From JBGPLJ01 sp035644395 (GTDB taxonomy: Bacteria; Pseudomonadota; Gammaproteobacteria; Steroidobacterales; Steroidobacteraceae): a DNA stretch of 64,000 nt. The translations under genes and the position numbers were made by a program. The stretch lies in assembly GCA_035644395.1 (NCBI GenBank), contig DASQOR010000041.1:1-64000 (forward strand), given 5' to 3'. This document shows positions 8,988 to 18,588 of this stretch, piece by piece. The notes below the pieces were generated by a model. That model was given only the letters and a program-made list of their open reading frames with translations. It did no database searches and was not told the origin of the DNA. Each line of letters starts with the position of its first letter. Position 1 is the first letter of the stretch.

Positions 8988-10634
8988 ATGACGCGATACG
9001 TATTCGTGACCGGCGGCGTTGTTTCCTCGCTCGGCAAGGGCATCGCCTCGGCGTCGCTCGGCGCCATCCTCGAGGCCCGCGGCCTCAAGATCTCGATGGT
9101 GAAGCTTGATCCGTACATCAACGTTGACCCGGGCACGATGAGCCCGTTCCAGCACGGCGAGGTGTACGTGACGACCGACGGCACCGAGGCCGACCTCGAC
9201 CTCGGCCACTACGAGCGCTTCGTGCGCACCGTGACGGGCCGCAACAGCAATTTCACGACCGGGCGCATCTACGAGCGCGTCATCGCGAAGGAGCGCCGAG
9301 GCGACTACCTCGGTGCGACCGTCCAGGTCATCCCGCACATCACCGACGAGATCAAGCGCTCGATCAAGCTCGGCGCCGGCGGCGCGGACGTCTGCATGGT
9401 CGAGATCGGCGGCACGGTGGGCGATATCGAATCGCTGCCGTTCCTCGAGGCGATCCGCCAGCTCGGCGTCGAGATGGGTCGCCACAACGTCGTCTACATG
9501 CACCTGACGCTGGTGCCGGAGCTCGGTACAACGGGCGAAATCAAGACGAAGCCGACCCAGCACTCGGTCAAGGAGCTGCGCTCGATCGGCATCCAGCCCG
9601 ACATTCTCCTCTGCCGTTCCATCAAGCCGCTCCCGGAAGAGCAGCGCCGCAAGATCGCGCTCTTCACCAACGTCGAGGAGCGCGCCGTGATCTCGGCGAT
9701 CGACTGCGACGACATCTACAAGATTCCGCTCTGGCTCCACGACCAGGGGCTCGATGACTTCGTCGTCGACCGGCTGCGGCTCGACGTTGCCTCGACCGAC
9801 CTTGCCGAATGGCGCCAGGTGGTCGCGGCGAAGCAGAACCCCGAGGCGACCATCAACGTCGCGATGGTCGGCAAGTACGTCCAGATCCGGGACTCCTACA
9901 TCTCGCTGAACGAAGCGCTCTCGCACGCGGCGCTCAAGACCCGCACGCGGGTGAAAGTGCACTACGTCGAGTCGACGGATATCGAGGCACAGGGCACCGA
10001 TTGCCTGCGGGGCATGGATGCCATCCTGGTGCCGGGTGGTTTCGGCGAGCGCGGCATCGAAGGCAAGATCGAGGCCATCCGCTTCGCGCGCGAGCAGCGC
10101 GTGCCGTACCTCGGGCTGTGCCTCGGCATGCAGCTCGCCGTCGTCGAATACGCGCGCAACGTGTGTGGCCTGCAGGGCGCGAACAGCACCGAGTTCAACC
10201 GCGAGTCGCCGAATCCGGTCATCGCCCTGATCACCGAATGGGACGACCGCGCGCGCGGCCAGCAGACACGCGATGAAAGCTCCGTCAAGGGCGGCACCAT
10301 GCGTCTTGGAGCCCAGGAAGTGCGCATCGCGAGCGGCTCGCTCGCCCACATGACCTACGGCCGCGATTCGATCATGGAACGCCACCGGCACCGGTATGAG
10401 TTCAACAACCGCTACATGGACGGCATGACGAAGGCGGGCCTGCGCTTCTCCGGCTTTTCGGCGGACGGGCTCGTCGAGATCGTGGAACTCCCGGGACATC
10501 CCTGGTTCATCGCGAGCCAGTTCCATCCGGAATTCACGTCCACTCCACGCGACGGGCATCCGCTTTTCTCGGGCTTCGTCCGCGCCGCGCGCAACTGGCG
10601 GGCCTCGCAATTGCCGAACGCGGCGAGCGCCTGA
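8988..10634 (+). CDS. pyrG: PyrG, CTP synthase
   Basis: Aminates UTP to CTP with ATP and glutamine. 548 residues from ATG 8988, chosen because MTRYVFVTGGVVSSLGKG is the canonical N-terminus; codons further upstream look non-coding. The synthetase domain contains DPYINVDPGTMSPFQHGEV and LGTTGEIKTKPTQHSV. The class I glutamine amidotransferase domain has the nucleophile in GLCLGMQLAVVEYAR and the His/Glu pair in SQFHPEFTS. A 132-base gap after tilS could hold the promoter. kdsA follows after 18 bases and eno after that, extending the usual pyrG-eno pairing. Confidence 0.98.
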   Translation: MTRYVFVTGGVVSSLGKGIASASLGAILEARGLKISMVKLDPYINVDPGTMSPFQHGEVYVTTDGTEADLDLGHYERFVRTVTGRNSNFTTGRIYERVIAKERRGDYLGATVQVIPHITDEIKRSIKLGAGGADVCMVEIGGTVGDIESLPFLEAIRQLGVEMGRHNVVYMHLTLVPELGTTGEIKTKPTQHSVKELRSIGIQPDILLCRSIKPLPEEQRRKIALFTNVEERAVISAIDCDDIYKIPLWLHDQGLDDFVVDRLRLDVASTDLAEWRQVVAAKQNPEATINVAMVGKYVQIRDSYISLNEALSHAALKTRTRVKVHYVESTDIEAQGTDCLRGMDAILVPGGFGERGIEGKIEAIRFAREQRVPYLGLCLGMQLAVVEYARNVCGLQGANSTEFNRESPNPVIALITEWDDRARGQQTRDESSVKGGTMRLGAQEVRIASGSLAHMTYGRDSIMERHRHRYEFNNRYMDGMTKAGLRFSGFSADGLVEIVELPGHPWFIASQFHPEFTSTPRDGHPLFSGFVRAARNWRASQLPNAASA

Positions 10635-10652
10635 GCGGGTGACACGCGCATC

Positions 10653-11486
10653 ATGAAGCTCTGCGGCCACGAAGTCGGGCCCGATCGCCCGTTTTTCCTC
10701 ATCGCCGGCCCCTGCGTCATCGAGAGCGAGGCGCTGGTGCTGGAGGTCGCCGGGTACCTGCGGGACGTCTGCAAGCGGCTCGCCGTGCCGCTCATCTTCA
10801 AGGCTTCGTTCGACAAGGCGAACCGGTCTTCGCGCTCGAGTTTCCGCGGGCCGGGCCTCGACGCGGGCCTGAAGGCGCTCGAGCGCGTGAAGAAGGAGAC
10901 GGGACTCCCGGTCCTCACGGACGTGCATGAAGATACGCCGCTCGCGGAAGTCGCGGCCGTCGTCGACGTGCTGCAGACGCCGGCCTTTCTCTGCCGGCAG
11001 ACCAACTTCATCGTCAACGTCTGCTCGCAAGGACGCCCCGTCAACATCAAGAAGGGCCAGTTCCTCTCGCCCTGGGAAATGCAGAACGTCGTCGACAAGG
11101 CGCGTTCCACGGGCAATCCCGGCGTCATGGTCTGCGAGCGCGGCTTCTCGTTCGGCTACAACAATCTCGTGTCCGACATGCGCTCGCTCGCCGTCATGCG
11201 CGCCACCGGCTGTCCGGTCGTGTTCGACGCCACGCATTCCGTGCAGCTGCCGGGCGGACAGGGCAAGGCGTCCGGCGGCCAGCGCGAGTTCATCCCCGTG
11301 CTCGCGCGCTCGGCTGTGGCTGCAGGCGTCGCCGGTGTGTTCATGGAAACGCACCCGCGCCCGGCCGAAGCGCTGTCGGACGGACCGAACGCCTGGCCGC
11401 TCGATCGCATGGAGTCGCTCCTCGCGACCCTGAAGACGCTGGATGCCGCCGTCAAATCGAAGCCCTTCGAGGAGTCGCTGCTGTGA
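10653..11486 (+). CDS. kdsA: KdsA, Kdo-8-phosphate synthase
   Basis: Condenses phosphoenolpyruvate with arabinose-5-phosphate to give Kdo-8-P, the precursor of the inner-core sugar of LPS. 277 residues. Visible signatures: FFLIAGPCVIESE at the N-terminus, IFKASFDKANRSS, VLTDVHE, QTPAFLCRQTNFI and DATHSVQLPGGQG. It sits between pyrG and eno, so PEP-producing enolase and a PEP-consuming enzyme are co-transcribed. The stop overlaps the eno start (GTGA, 11483-11486). Confidence 0.97.
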   Translation: MKLCGHEVGPDRPFFLIAGPCVIESEALVLEVAGYLRDVCKRLAVPLIFKASFDKANRSSRSSFRGPGLDAGLKALERVKKETGLPVLTDVHEDTPLAEVAAVVDVLQTPAFLCRQTNFIVNVCSQGRPVNIKKGQFLSPWEMQNVVDKARSTGNPGVMVCERGFSFGYNNLVSDMRSLAVMRATGCPVVFDATHSVQLPGGQGKASGGQREFIPVLARSAVAAGVAGVFMETHPRPAEALSDGPNAWPLDRMESLLATLKTLDAAVKSKPFEESLL

Positions 11487-12781
11487 GCACCCGGGGATCG
11501 GCCATCGTGGACATCCGCGGCCGCGAGATCATCGATTCGCGCGGCAATCCGACGGTGGAAGCGGACGTCGTGCTCGACTCCGGCGTCGTTGGCCGGGCCG
11601 CCGTGCCATCCGGTGCCTCGACCGGCAGCCGCGAGGCGGTGGAACTGCGCGACGCGGATCCGAAGCGCTACCTCGGCAAAGGGGTGCGGCAGGCGGTCGC
11701 CAACGTCAACGGCCCGCTGCGGGCGGCGCTCATCGGCCAGGATGTGCGCGGCCAGGCGGCGCTCGATCAGAAGATGATCGAACTCGACGGGAGCGAGAAC
11801 AAGGCCCGGCTCGGCGCCAACGCGCTGCTCGCGATTTCGCTCGCCGCGGCGCACGCGGCCGCGCGCGATCGCGGGCTGCCGCTCTATCGCGCGCTCGGCG
11901 GCGATGGCGCGATGACGATGCCGGTGCCGATGATGAACATCATCAATGGCGGCGCGCATGCGGACAACAGCGTCGACATCCAGGAGTTCATGATCCTGCC
12001 GGTCGGCGCGCCGACGCTCGCCGAGGCGTTGCGCTACGGCGCGGAAGTGTTCCACACGCTGAAGAAGGTGCTGCTCGGGAAAAAACTGAATACGGCCGTC
12101 GGCGATGAAGGCGGCTTTGCGCCGGACCTGCCGTCGAACGAGTCCGCGCTTGAAACCATCCTCGAGGCCATCGATCGCGCGGGCTACAAGGCCGGCAAGG
12201 ACATCTACCTCGGCCTCGACGTCGCCAGCACGGAATTCTTCAACGATGGCCGCTACACGCTCGAATCGGAAGGGCGCAGCTTCACGCCGGCCGAGTTCGC
12301 CGACTATCTGGCGGGCCTCGCCGCGAAGTACCCGATCATCACGATCGAAGACGGCATGAGCGAAGGCGACTGGGACGGCTGGGCAGGGCTCACGCGCAAG
12401 CTCGGCTCGAAGCTGCAGCTCGTTGGCGATGACCTTTTCGTCACCAACACCAGGATCCTCGCCGAGGGCATCGAGCGGCGGATCGCGAATGCGATCCTCA
12501 TCAAGCCGAACCAGATCGGCACGCTGACCGAGACACTGGCGGCGATCGATATGGCCGCCGGGGGGCGCTACGCATCGGTCGTCTCGCATCGCTCCGGCGA
12601 AACGGAGGACTGCACCATCGCCGACATCGCCGTCGCGACCACGGCGACGCAGATCAAGACCGGCTCGATGTCGCGCTCCGATCGCATCGCGAAGTACAAC
12701 CAGCTCCTGCGGATCGAAGGGGAGCTCGGCACGAAGGCCCGCTATGCGGGCCGCGAAGCGTTTCCGGTGAAGCTCGGATGA
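11483..12781 (+). CDS. eno: Enolase
   Basis: Interconverts 2-phosphoglycerate and phosphoenolpyruvate; in many gammaproteobacteria it is also an RNA degradosome component. 432 residues, standard length. It begins GTG, overlapping kdsA by four bases. Signatures: IIDSRGNPTVEADV at the N-terminus, GASTGSREAVELRD, MPVPMMNIINGGAHADN, VGDEGGFAPDL, LIKPNQIGTLTET and the C-terminal SHRSGETEDCTIAD. All metal and catalytic regions appear intact. Confidence 0.98.
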   Translation: MSTRGSAIVDIRGREIIDSRGNPTVEADVVLDSGVVGRAAVPSGASTGSREAVELRDADPKRYLGKGVRQAVANVNGPLRAALIGQDVRGQAALDQKMIELDGSENKARLGANALLAISLAAAHAAARDRGLPLYRALGGDGAMTMPVPMMNIINGGAHADNSVDIQEFMILPVGAPTLAEALRYGAEVFHTLKKVLLGKKLNTAVGDEGGFAPDLPSNESALETILEAIDRAGYKAGKDIYLGLDVASTEFFNDGRYTLESEGRSFTPAEFADYLAGLAAKYPIITIEDGMSEGDWDGWAGLTRKLGSKLQLVGDDLFVTNTRILAEGIERRIANAILIKPNQIGTLTETLAAIDMAAGGRYASVVSHRSGETEDCTIADIAVATTATQIKTGSMSRSDRIAKYNQLLRIEGELGTKARYAGREAFPVKLG

Positions 12782-12817
12782 GATGCGGAAAGAGCATCAC
12801 AAGTCGCTGGTAAGCTA

Positions 12818-12846
12818 TTGTCCCTCCTGATATTTAGGTGTACGAT
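12818..12846 (+). promoter_or_regulatory. Possible sigma-70-type promoter before ftsB
   Basis: TTGTCC at 12818-12823 and TACGAT at 12841-12846 are separated by exactly 17 bases, each matching four of six positions of the sigma-70 boxes. The local sequence is less GC-rich than its surroundings. If used, the transcript would start around 12853, only a few bases before the likely ftsB ATG at 12856. Pattern recognition only. Confidence 0.3.
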
Positions 12847-12855
12847 GCGAGACGC

Positions 12856-13169
12856 ATGAAGATCCTCGCCGCGCTGCTTCTCGTCGTCTTCCTCGGGCTC
12901 GAGTACCGGCTCTGGATCTCCGACAGCGGCGCGCGGGAGATCTGGCGGCTCGGCGATTCGGTCGCGCATCAGCGTGCGGAGAATCACGGGCTCGGCGAGC
13001 GCAATGCGCAGCTCAAGGCGGAGGTCCGCGATCTCAAGGAAGGTCTCTCGGCCGTCGAAGAGCGTGCGCGCAGCGAACTCGGCATGATCAAATCGAACGA
13101 GACCTTCTATCAGGTCGTGCCGCGCGATCCGGACGCACCCGGCCAGACTGCCGCCACCGCCCATTCCCA

Positions 13170-13173
<4 letters not shown>
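12856..13173 (+). CDS. ftsB: FtsB, cell division protein
   Basis: Small bitopic divisome protein that forms the FtsQLB complex. 105 residues from ATG 12856; a GTG at 12838 would add six residues. One N-terminal membrane segment (KILAALLLVVFLGLEYRLW), then a periplasmic coiled coil (HQRAENHGLGERNAQLKAEV, DLKEGLSAVEERARSEL) and the family motif ELGMIKSNETFYQVV. The eno-ftsB-ispD order is typical of gammaproteobacteria. The stop overlaps the ispDF start (ATGA at 13170-13173). Confidence 0.95.
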
Positions 13174-14377
<1,204 letters not shown>

Positions 14378-14381
<4 letters not shown>

Positions 14382-15136
14382 GTCTCGTCGAAACCCGTCG
14401 CACCGGCGACGTCGTGGAAGTCCGCATGGCGCGGGCGCCGGTCAACGCGATGAACGACGCGCTGCTCACCGACCTGCTCGAAACGCTACGCGCGGAGGGT
14501 CGGGGACCCGCACGGGCCATCGTGCTCTCGGGCCTGCCCGGAGTCTTCTCCGCGGGCCTCGACGTACCGGCGCTCATGGCCAAGGACGCAGCGGGCATGA
14601 AAGACTTCTGGCGGCTGTTCTTCGACGTGCAGCGGGCGCTCGCGGGCAGCCCCGTACCCGTCGTCGCGGCGATCACCGGCCACAGTCCCGCGGGCGGTGC
14701 CGTGTTCGCGATGTACTGCGACTACCGCATCATGGCGGAAGGGGCCTTCAAGATCGGACTCAACGAGGTGGCGGTCGGCATCCATCCAGGGCCTGTGCTG
14801 CATGCGGTCCTGAAGCGCCTCGTCGGCACGCGCCACGCCGAGCTCCTGATGGGAACGGCGCGCATGATGACACCCGTGGAAGCGCAACGATTCGGTTTCG
14901 TCGACGAGCTGGTGGCGCCGGTCGGGGTCGTCGATCGCGCGATCGCCTGGGCACAGCAGACACTGCAGCTGCCGGCGTCGGCGTACCTGGCAACGCGGGC
15001 GATCGCACGGGCCGACCTGATCGAGCTGGTGCGCACCGCGGGCCTCGAAGCGCAGGGTTCGCCGGGGGATCACTGGTGGGATCCCGAGACTCAGGCCGTG
15101 CTCACGATGCTCGTGCACAAGCTCCGCAAGAAGTAG
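14378..15136 (+). CDS. Enoyl-CoA hydratase/isomerase family protein
   Basis: Crotonase-fold protein of 252 residues. The first oxyanion segment is FSAGLDVPAL near residue 50, the second is GHSPAGGAVFAMYCDYRI near 100. The downstream IGLNEVAVGI resembles the LNE motif of mitochondrial delta3-delta2-enoyl-CoA isomerases more than the PE motif of hydratases, so isomerisation of unsaturated fatty acyl-CoAs is my inference. Its start overlaps ispDF by four bases (ATGA). It occupies the place where truD lies between ispF and surE in E. coli. It converges on the Smr gene with only three bases between the stop codons. Confidence 0.8.
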
Positions 15137-15139
15137 GGA

Positions 15140-15727
15140 CTATTTCGCCAGCAGCACGTAGAGAGCACCCGTGCCGCCGTCCGCAGGCCGGGCGGACACG
15201 AATGCCACGACCGCGGCCGTGCGGCGCAGGACCTTGCTCACCATGTTCTTCAGCACCGGGCCCCGCGGACCCGAGCGGCGACCCTTGCCGTGAATGACCC
15301 GCACGCAATGGGCGTTCGAGGCGATCGCGGAGGCGAGGAACGCGCCGAGCGCGGCATGCGCGTCGCGCGCGTTGAAGCCATGCAGATCGACTTCGCGGTC
15401 GACGCGATAGTCGCCGCGCCGGAGCTTGCGCAGGACGGTCTCCGCGATGCCTGGCCGCCGGTAGCTCAGCTCATCGCCCGTCTCGACGGCGAGTTCGCCC
15501 GGTGCGAGCGTCAGGCTTTCCTCCAGCACCGCTGCCTCGTCCGCGCGCCGGAAGCGTGCGCGCGGCGGCGGCTTCGGTCGCGCCGGGACGTGCCGCGGCG
15601 TGCGCTTGAGCGGCGCGACGCCGCGCATCGCTTCGCGAAAGAGCTCCGCGTCGCCGTCCGGCTCGCGTCGTGTTTCGGGCGCCGGGCGCCTGATCTTGGT
15701 GCGATTGTCGTTCGCCAACGGCCGCAT
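15140..15727 (-). CDS. Smr domain-containing protein (SmrA/SmrB-like endonuclease)
   Basis: 195 residues. The N-terminal 100 residues are basic and proline-rich (RPKPPPRARFRRADEAA) with little fold signature. The C-terminal 85 residues form an Smr domain: VDLHGFNARDAHAALGAFL, then VRVIHGKGRRSGPRGPVLK, with the conserved DLHG and GKG motifs. In E. coli SmrB cleaves mRNA at collided ribosomes; other Smr proteins are nucleases of less certain target. The gene is divergent from surE (80-base gap) and convergent with the enoyl-CoA isomerase-like gene. Which subfamily it belongs to cannot be settled here. Confidence 0.85.
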   Translation of the reverse strand: MRPLANDNRTKIRRPAPETRREPDGDAELFREAMRGVAPLKRTPRHVPARPKPPPRARFRRADEAAVLEESLTLAPGELAVETGDELSYRRPGIAETVLRKLRRGDYRVDREVDLHGFNARDAHAALGAFLASAIASNAHCVRVIHGKGRRSGPRGPVLKNMVSKVLRRTAAVVAFVSARPADGGTGALYVLLAK

Positions 15728-15760
15728 CTCTTGCCGCTCAAGGTCGCGGCGGATTTCGAG

Positions 15761-15766
15761 TATAGT
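15761..15766 (+). promoter_or_regulatory. Possible -10 box before surE
   Basis: TATAGT lies 41 bases before the surE GTG within the 80-base gap between the divergent smr and surE genes. No good -35 box is visible at 16-18 bases upstream, so this is a weak call. Confidence 0.25.
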
Positions 15767-15807
15767 GTCGCCCGTCCGAGCTGCCAGCCCGACGCTTTTT
15801 TCCTCCA

Positions 15808-16575
15808 GTGAAGATTCTCGTTTCCAACGACGACGGTTACCGTGCCGAAGGGCTGCGCGCGCTCGCCGGCGCTCTCGCCGGCCTCGGCGAGGTCACGGTC
15901 GTCGCCCCGGACCGCAACCGCAGCGGCGCCAGCAATTCGCTGACGCTCGATGTGCCCCTGCGGGTGATGCAGGCGGAGGACAGGCTTTACTACGTGACGG
16001 GAACGCCGACCGACTGCGTGCACCTCGCGATTTCGGGCCTCTTTGATTTCGAGCACGACATGGTCGTCTCGGGCGTCAACGACGGGGCGAACCTCGGCGA
16101 CGACGTGCTGTATTCGGGCACGGTCGCCGCGGCCATCGAAGGGCGTTTTCTCGGGCTGCCGGCGATCGCCGTCTCGCTCTGCACGGGGCCGCAATCTGAC
16201 CAGAATGGCGGCCCGCACTTCGACACCGCCGCTCGTGTTGCCAGTGAGCTCGTCGGGCGCCTGCTGAAGCAGCCGCTCGATCCCGCGATGATCCTGAATG
16301 TGAATGTGCCCGACCAGCCGTACGATGACCTCAAGGGACTCAGGGCGACGCGCCTTGGCTACCGGCATCGGGCCGAGCGCGTGGTGAAATCGCAGGACCC
16401 GAAGGGCCGCCCCGTCTACTGGGTGGGGCCGGCCGGCCCTCAGCAGGACGCGGGACCGGGAACGGATTTTCACGCGATCGGCGCGGGCTTCGTGTCGATC
16501 ACGCCGCTGCAGGTCGATCTCACGCGCCATGCGGCGCTCGAACGGGTTGGCAGCTGGCTCGGTGCTTCATCGTGA
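15808..16575 (+). CDS. surE: SurE, 5'/3'-nucleotidase
   Basis: Metal-dependent survival phosphatase acting on nucleoside monophosphates. 255 residues from GTG 15808. The N-terminus ILVSNDDGYRAEGLRAL contains the metal-binding Asp pair; SGASNSLTLD and VVSGVNDGANLGDDVLYSGTVAAAIEG supply the conserved Ser and Asn ligands. The stop overlaps the pcm start (GTGA at 16572-16575). The surE-pcm-nlpD block is conserved in gammaproteobacteria and linked to stationary-phase survival. Confidence 0.97.
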   Translation: MKILVSNDDGYRAEGLRALAGALAGLGEVTVVAPDRNRSGASNSLTLDVPLRVMQAEDRLYYVTGTPTDCVHLAISGLFDFEHDMVVSGVNDGANLGDDVLYSGTVAAAIEGRFLGLPAIAVSLCTGPQSDQNGGPHFDTAARVASELVGRLLKQPLDPAMILNVNVPDQPYDDLKGLRATRLGYRHRAERVVKSQDPKGRPVYWVGPAGPQQDAGPGTDFHAIGAGFVSITPLQVDLTRHAALERVGSWLGASS

Positions 16576-17243
16576 CGGACGTGCGCATGAACGGCATCGG
16601 CATGACTTCCGCGCGCACGCGCGAGCGGCTGGTGCAGCGCTTGCGGGAGCAGGGCATCAAGGACCCGGCCGTGCTCGATCAGATCCGCAGCGTCCCCCGG
16701 CACCTGTTCGTCGACGAGGCGCTTGCGAGCCGCGCATACGAGGACACCGCGCTCCCGATCGGTTACGGGCAGACGATTTCGCAGCCCTACATCGTGGCGC
16801 GGATGACAGCGGCGCTCCTCGAGGCGGGCCCGCTCTTCAATGTGCTCGAGGTCGGGACCGGCTGTGGCTACCAGACGGCGGTGCTTGCACCGCTCGTGGA
16901 AAAGCTCTACAGCATCGAGCGGGTGGAGCCGCTGGTCGAGCGTGCCCGCGGGCGTCTCAAGGAACTCGGCATCAAGAACGTGCGCCTGCGGCACGGTGAC
17001 GGCACGCAGGGCTGGGCCGCGCACGCGCCGTACGACGGCATTCTGGTCGCGGCCGCGCCGCATGCCGTGCCGGAAGCCCTGCAGCAGCAGCTCGCGCCGG
17101 GCGGCCGGCTCATCGTGCCGGTCGGCCCCGAAGGCGAGCAGGAGCTCTGGCGCATCACCCGCCGTGAATCGGGCCTGCAACGCGAGCGCCTCGGGGCAGT
17201 CGCCTTCGTGCCACTCATCAAAGGCCCCGTGTCCGCGCCGTGA
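16572..17243 (+). CDS. pcm: Pcm, protein-L-isoaspartate O-methyltransferase
   Basis: Repairs isoaspartyl damage in ageing proteins using SAM. 223 residues from GTG 16572; an internal ATG (MTSARTRERL) could be the functional start. Family marks are VPRHLFVDEALASRAYEDTA, the catalytic-loop Ser in GQTISQPYIVARMT, and the SAM site VLEVGTGCGYQTAVLA. The C-terminal half shows PGGRLIVPVG. It overlaps surE and nlpD by four bases each, so the three are translationally coupled. Confidence 0.97.
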   Translation: MTDVRMNGIGMTSARTRERLVQRLREQGIKDPAVLDQIRSVPRHLFVDEALASRAYEDTALPIGYGQTISQPYIVARMTAALLEAGPLFNVLEVGTGCGYQTAVLAPLVEKLYSIERVEPLVERARGRLKELGIKNVRLRHGDGTQGWAAHAPYDGILVAAAPHAVPEALQQQLAPGGRLIVPVGPEGEQELWRITRRESGLQRERLGAVAFVPLIKGPVSAP

Positions 17244-17938
17244 GGCGCTCGCGTCCGGTGCCTGCGTTCCTGCGCATCCTCGCGACGCTTGGCGCAGCCG
17301 TCCTCATCGCTTCCTGCGGGCCGCCGTTCGTCGCAACGGAAGGGCTGACCTACGTCGTGCAGCCCGGCGACACGCTCTACGCCATCGCCTGGCGTCTGGA
17401 TCTCGACTACCGCGACGTCGCGCGCTGGAATCATCTCGGCACGAATTACCGGCTCGCGGTCGGGCAGGTGTTGAAGGTCTCGCCGGACGCCGCATCGGCG
17501 GCTGGCGCGCCGTCCGCGCGTCCCGCGGTGCGCAAGCCAGCGCCGGCCGATTCAGCAGGGCCGCCCGTACGCTGGGATTGGCCGGCGACAGGCGAGATCC
17601 TCGGGCCGGTCCCGCAACCGACGGGCGGCTTCGGTCTGCGGGTGCTGGGCAGGCTTGGTGACCCGGTGCGCGCCGCCGCGGCCGGGCGCGTGGTCTACAG
17701 CGGTACCGCACTCAAGAATTACGGCCACCTCATTATCGTCAAGCATGACAACCGCTGGCTCAGCGCCTATGGCCATAACGATGCGGTGCTCGTGACGGAA
17801 GGACAGCAGGTCGCGAAGGGCCAGGCCATCGCGCAGATGGGCATGGGGCCGGGCCAGCGGCCGGCCCTTTACTTTGAAATCCGCCTCGATGGCAAGTCCG
17901 TCGATCCGCTGCGCTACCTTCCGCACCGCGGTCCGTAA
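17240..17938 (+). CDS. nlpD: NlpD-like lipoprotein, LysM plus degenerate M23 domain
   Basis: 232 residues from GTG 17240. A signal peptide ends in a lipobox (LIASC, acyl-Cys near residue 26), so it is an outer- or inner-membrane lipoprotein. A LysM domain follows (YVVQPGDTLYAIAWRL, about residues 38-80), then a Pro/Ala linker and a LytM/M23 domain (about 115-228). The M23 zinc ligands are missing: the first motif reads GFGLRVLG instead of HxGxD, and the last reads LYFEIR where catalytic enzymes have HxH. This matches NlpD, a non-catalytic activator of AmiC-type amidases in cell separation. rpoS does not follow it here. Confidence 0.9.
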   Translation: MRRSRPVPAFLRILATLGAAVLIASCGPPFVATEGLTYVVQPGDTLYAIAWRLDLDYRDVARWNHLGTNYRLAVGQVLKVSPDAASAAGAPSARPAVRKPAPADSAGPPVRWDWPATGEILGPVPQPTGGFGLRVLGRLGDPVRAAAAGRVVYSGTALKNYGHLIIVKHDNRWLSAYGHNDAVLVTEGQQVAKGQAIAQMGMGPGQRPALYFEIRLDGKSVDPLRYLPHRGP

Positions 17939-17991
17939 TCCGGTTGCACGCGCGCTGCGCGCTATGGTTTGATGGCGCGCACCCGAATGCA

Positions 17992-18166
17992 CCGGGGCAC
18001 CGGATGAAGACACGGGAAGGCAAGGGGAGAGTCAGCGAAGAACGACAAGAAGAACAGCGACAAGAAAAATAAAAGACGACGGCAATTGTTCGAGTCTGTC
18101 AGCTTCGAATGATTGGTTGGTTGATGAGAAACTCTTCTATTCCCGTGTCTTCTTCCGGTGCCCCGG
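17992..18166. repeat. 175-bp MITE-like element with 27-bp terminal inverted repeats
   Basis: Positions 17992-18018 and 18140-18166 are inverted copies of one another matching at 26 of 27 positions, each with CCGGGGCACCGG (or its complement) at the outer end. The 121-base interior is markedly less GC-rich than the genome and purine-biased (GACAAGAAAAATAAAAGACG). It contains a second dyad: 18083-18093 against 18105-18115, matching at 9 of 11. It separates the convergent genes nlpD and the Mth938-like gene. No target-site duplication was recognised. It could be a miniature transposable element, a dispersed REP/ERIC-like repeat, or a bidirectional terminator. Confidence 0.7.
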
Positions 18167-18178
18167 CTTCAGCCGGGG
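18161..18178. terminator. GC-rich hairpin at the end of the Mth938-like gene
   Basis: A perfect 7-bp stem, CCCCGGC at 18161-18167 and GCCGGGG at 18172-18178, with a TTCA loop. It overlaps the outer end of the inverted repeat and contains the stop codon of the minus-strand gene. It has no T-run on either side, so termination is only a possibility. Confidence 0.3.
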
Positions 18179-18558
18179 CTCTCCCCTCCCGAAATGATCA
18201 GCGCCGCGACCACCCGCCGGCCTTCCTGCAATAGAACGTTGTAGGTGCGGCAGGCCGCTAGCGTGTCCATGACCTCGAGGCCCGCACCGGCGTGCGCGGC
18301 CGCGGCTAGAATGCGGGCGTCGGGGAAGACCTGCCGGCGGCCCGTGCCGAGGAGGATCACTTCGGGAGTGAGCGCGAGCACCGGCGCGAGCTCCGCGATC
18401 CCGAGTTCGCCGATGTTCCGCGGGGGCCAGTCGACGATGAGCTCGCGGGGCGCGACGATGACACTCGAGCGCAGGACCCGCTCGCCGATCACGACCTCCG
18501 TGGGTGAATACGCGCGCACGTAGTTGAGCGTGCCGTCGAGCTGTGCCGTGAACTGCAT
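18169..18558 (-). CDS. Mth938-like domain protein (DUF498)
   Basis: 129 residues from the ATG at 18556-18558, chosen because MQFTAQLDGTLNYVRAY is the usual beginning of this family; a longer reading to 18624 would run into the upstream region of the divergent gene. The compact alpha/beta domain shows VIGERVLRSSVIVAP, PEVILLGTGRRQVFPDARI, GLEVMDTLAACRTYNVLLQEGRRVVAALI. The family is widespread (bacterial members and the human mitochondrial NDUFAF3/C11orf67 type) but without an established bacterial role. It is divergent from the RpfE-like gene, with 30 bases between starts. Confidence 0.82.
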   Translation of the reverse strand: MQFTAQLDGTLNYVRAYSPTEVVIGERVLRSSVIVAPRELIVDWPPRNIGELGIAELAPVLALTPEVILLGTGRRQVFPDARILAAAAHAGAGLEVMDTLAACRTYNVLLQEGRRVVAALIISGGESPG

Positions 18559-18588
18559 GCCGCCAAGATACCTGATCGAGCCCGTGCC

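Noticed and set aside
8964..11354. A 796-codon minus-strand open frame opposite pyrG and kdsA
   Set aside because: Same composition artefact; it has no start signal, no domains, and pyrG and kdsA are unmistakable.
17240..17938. NlpD as an active M23 endopeptidase
   Set aside because: The zinc ligands in the first HxxxD motif and in the last HxH motif are missing, as in amidase activators.
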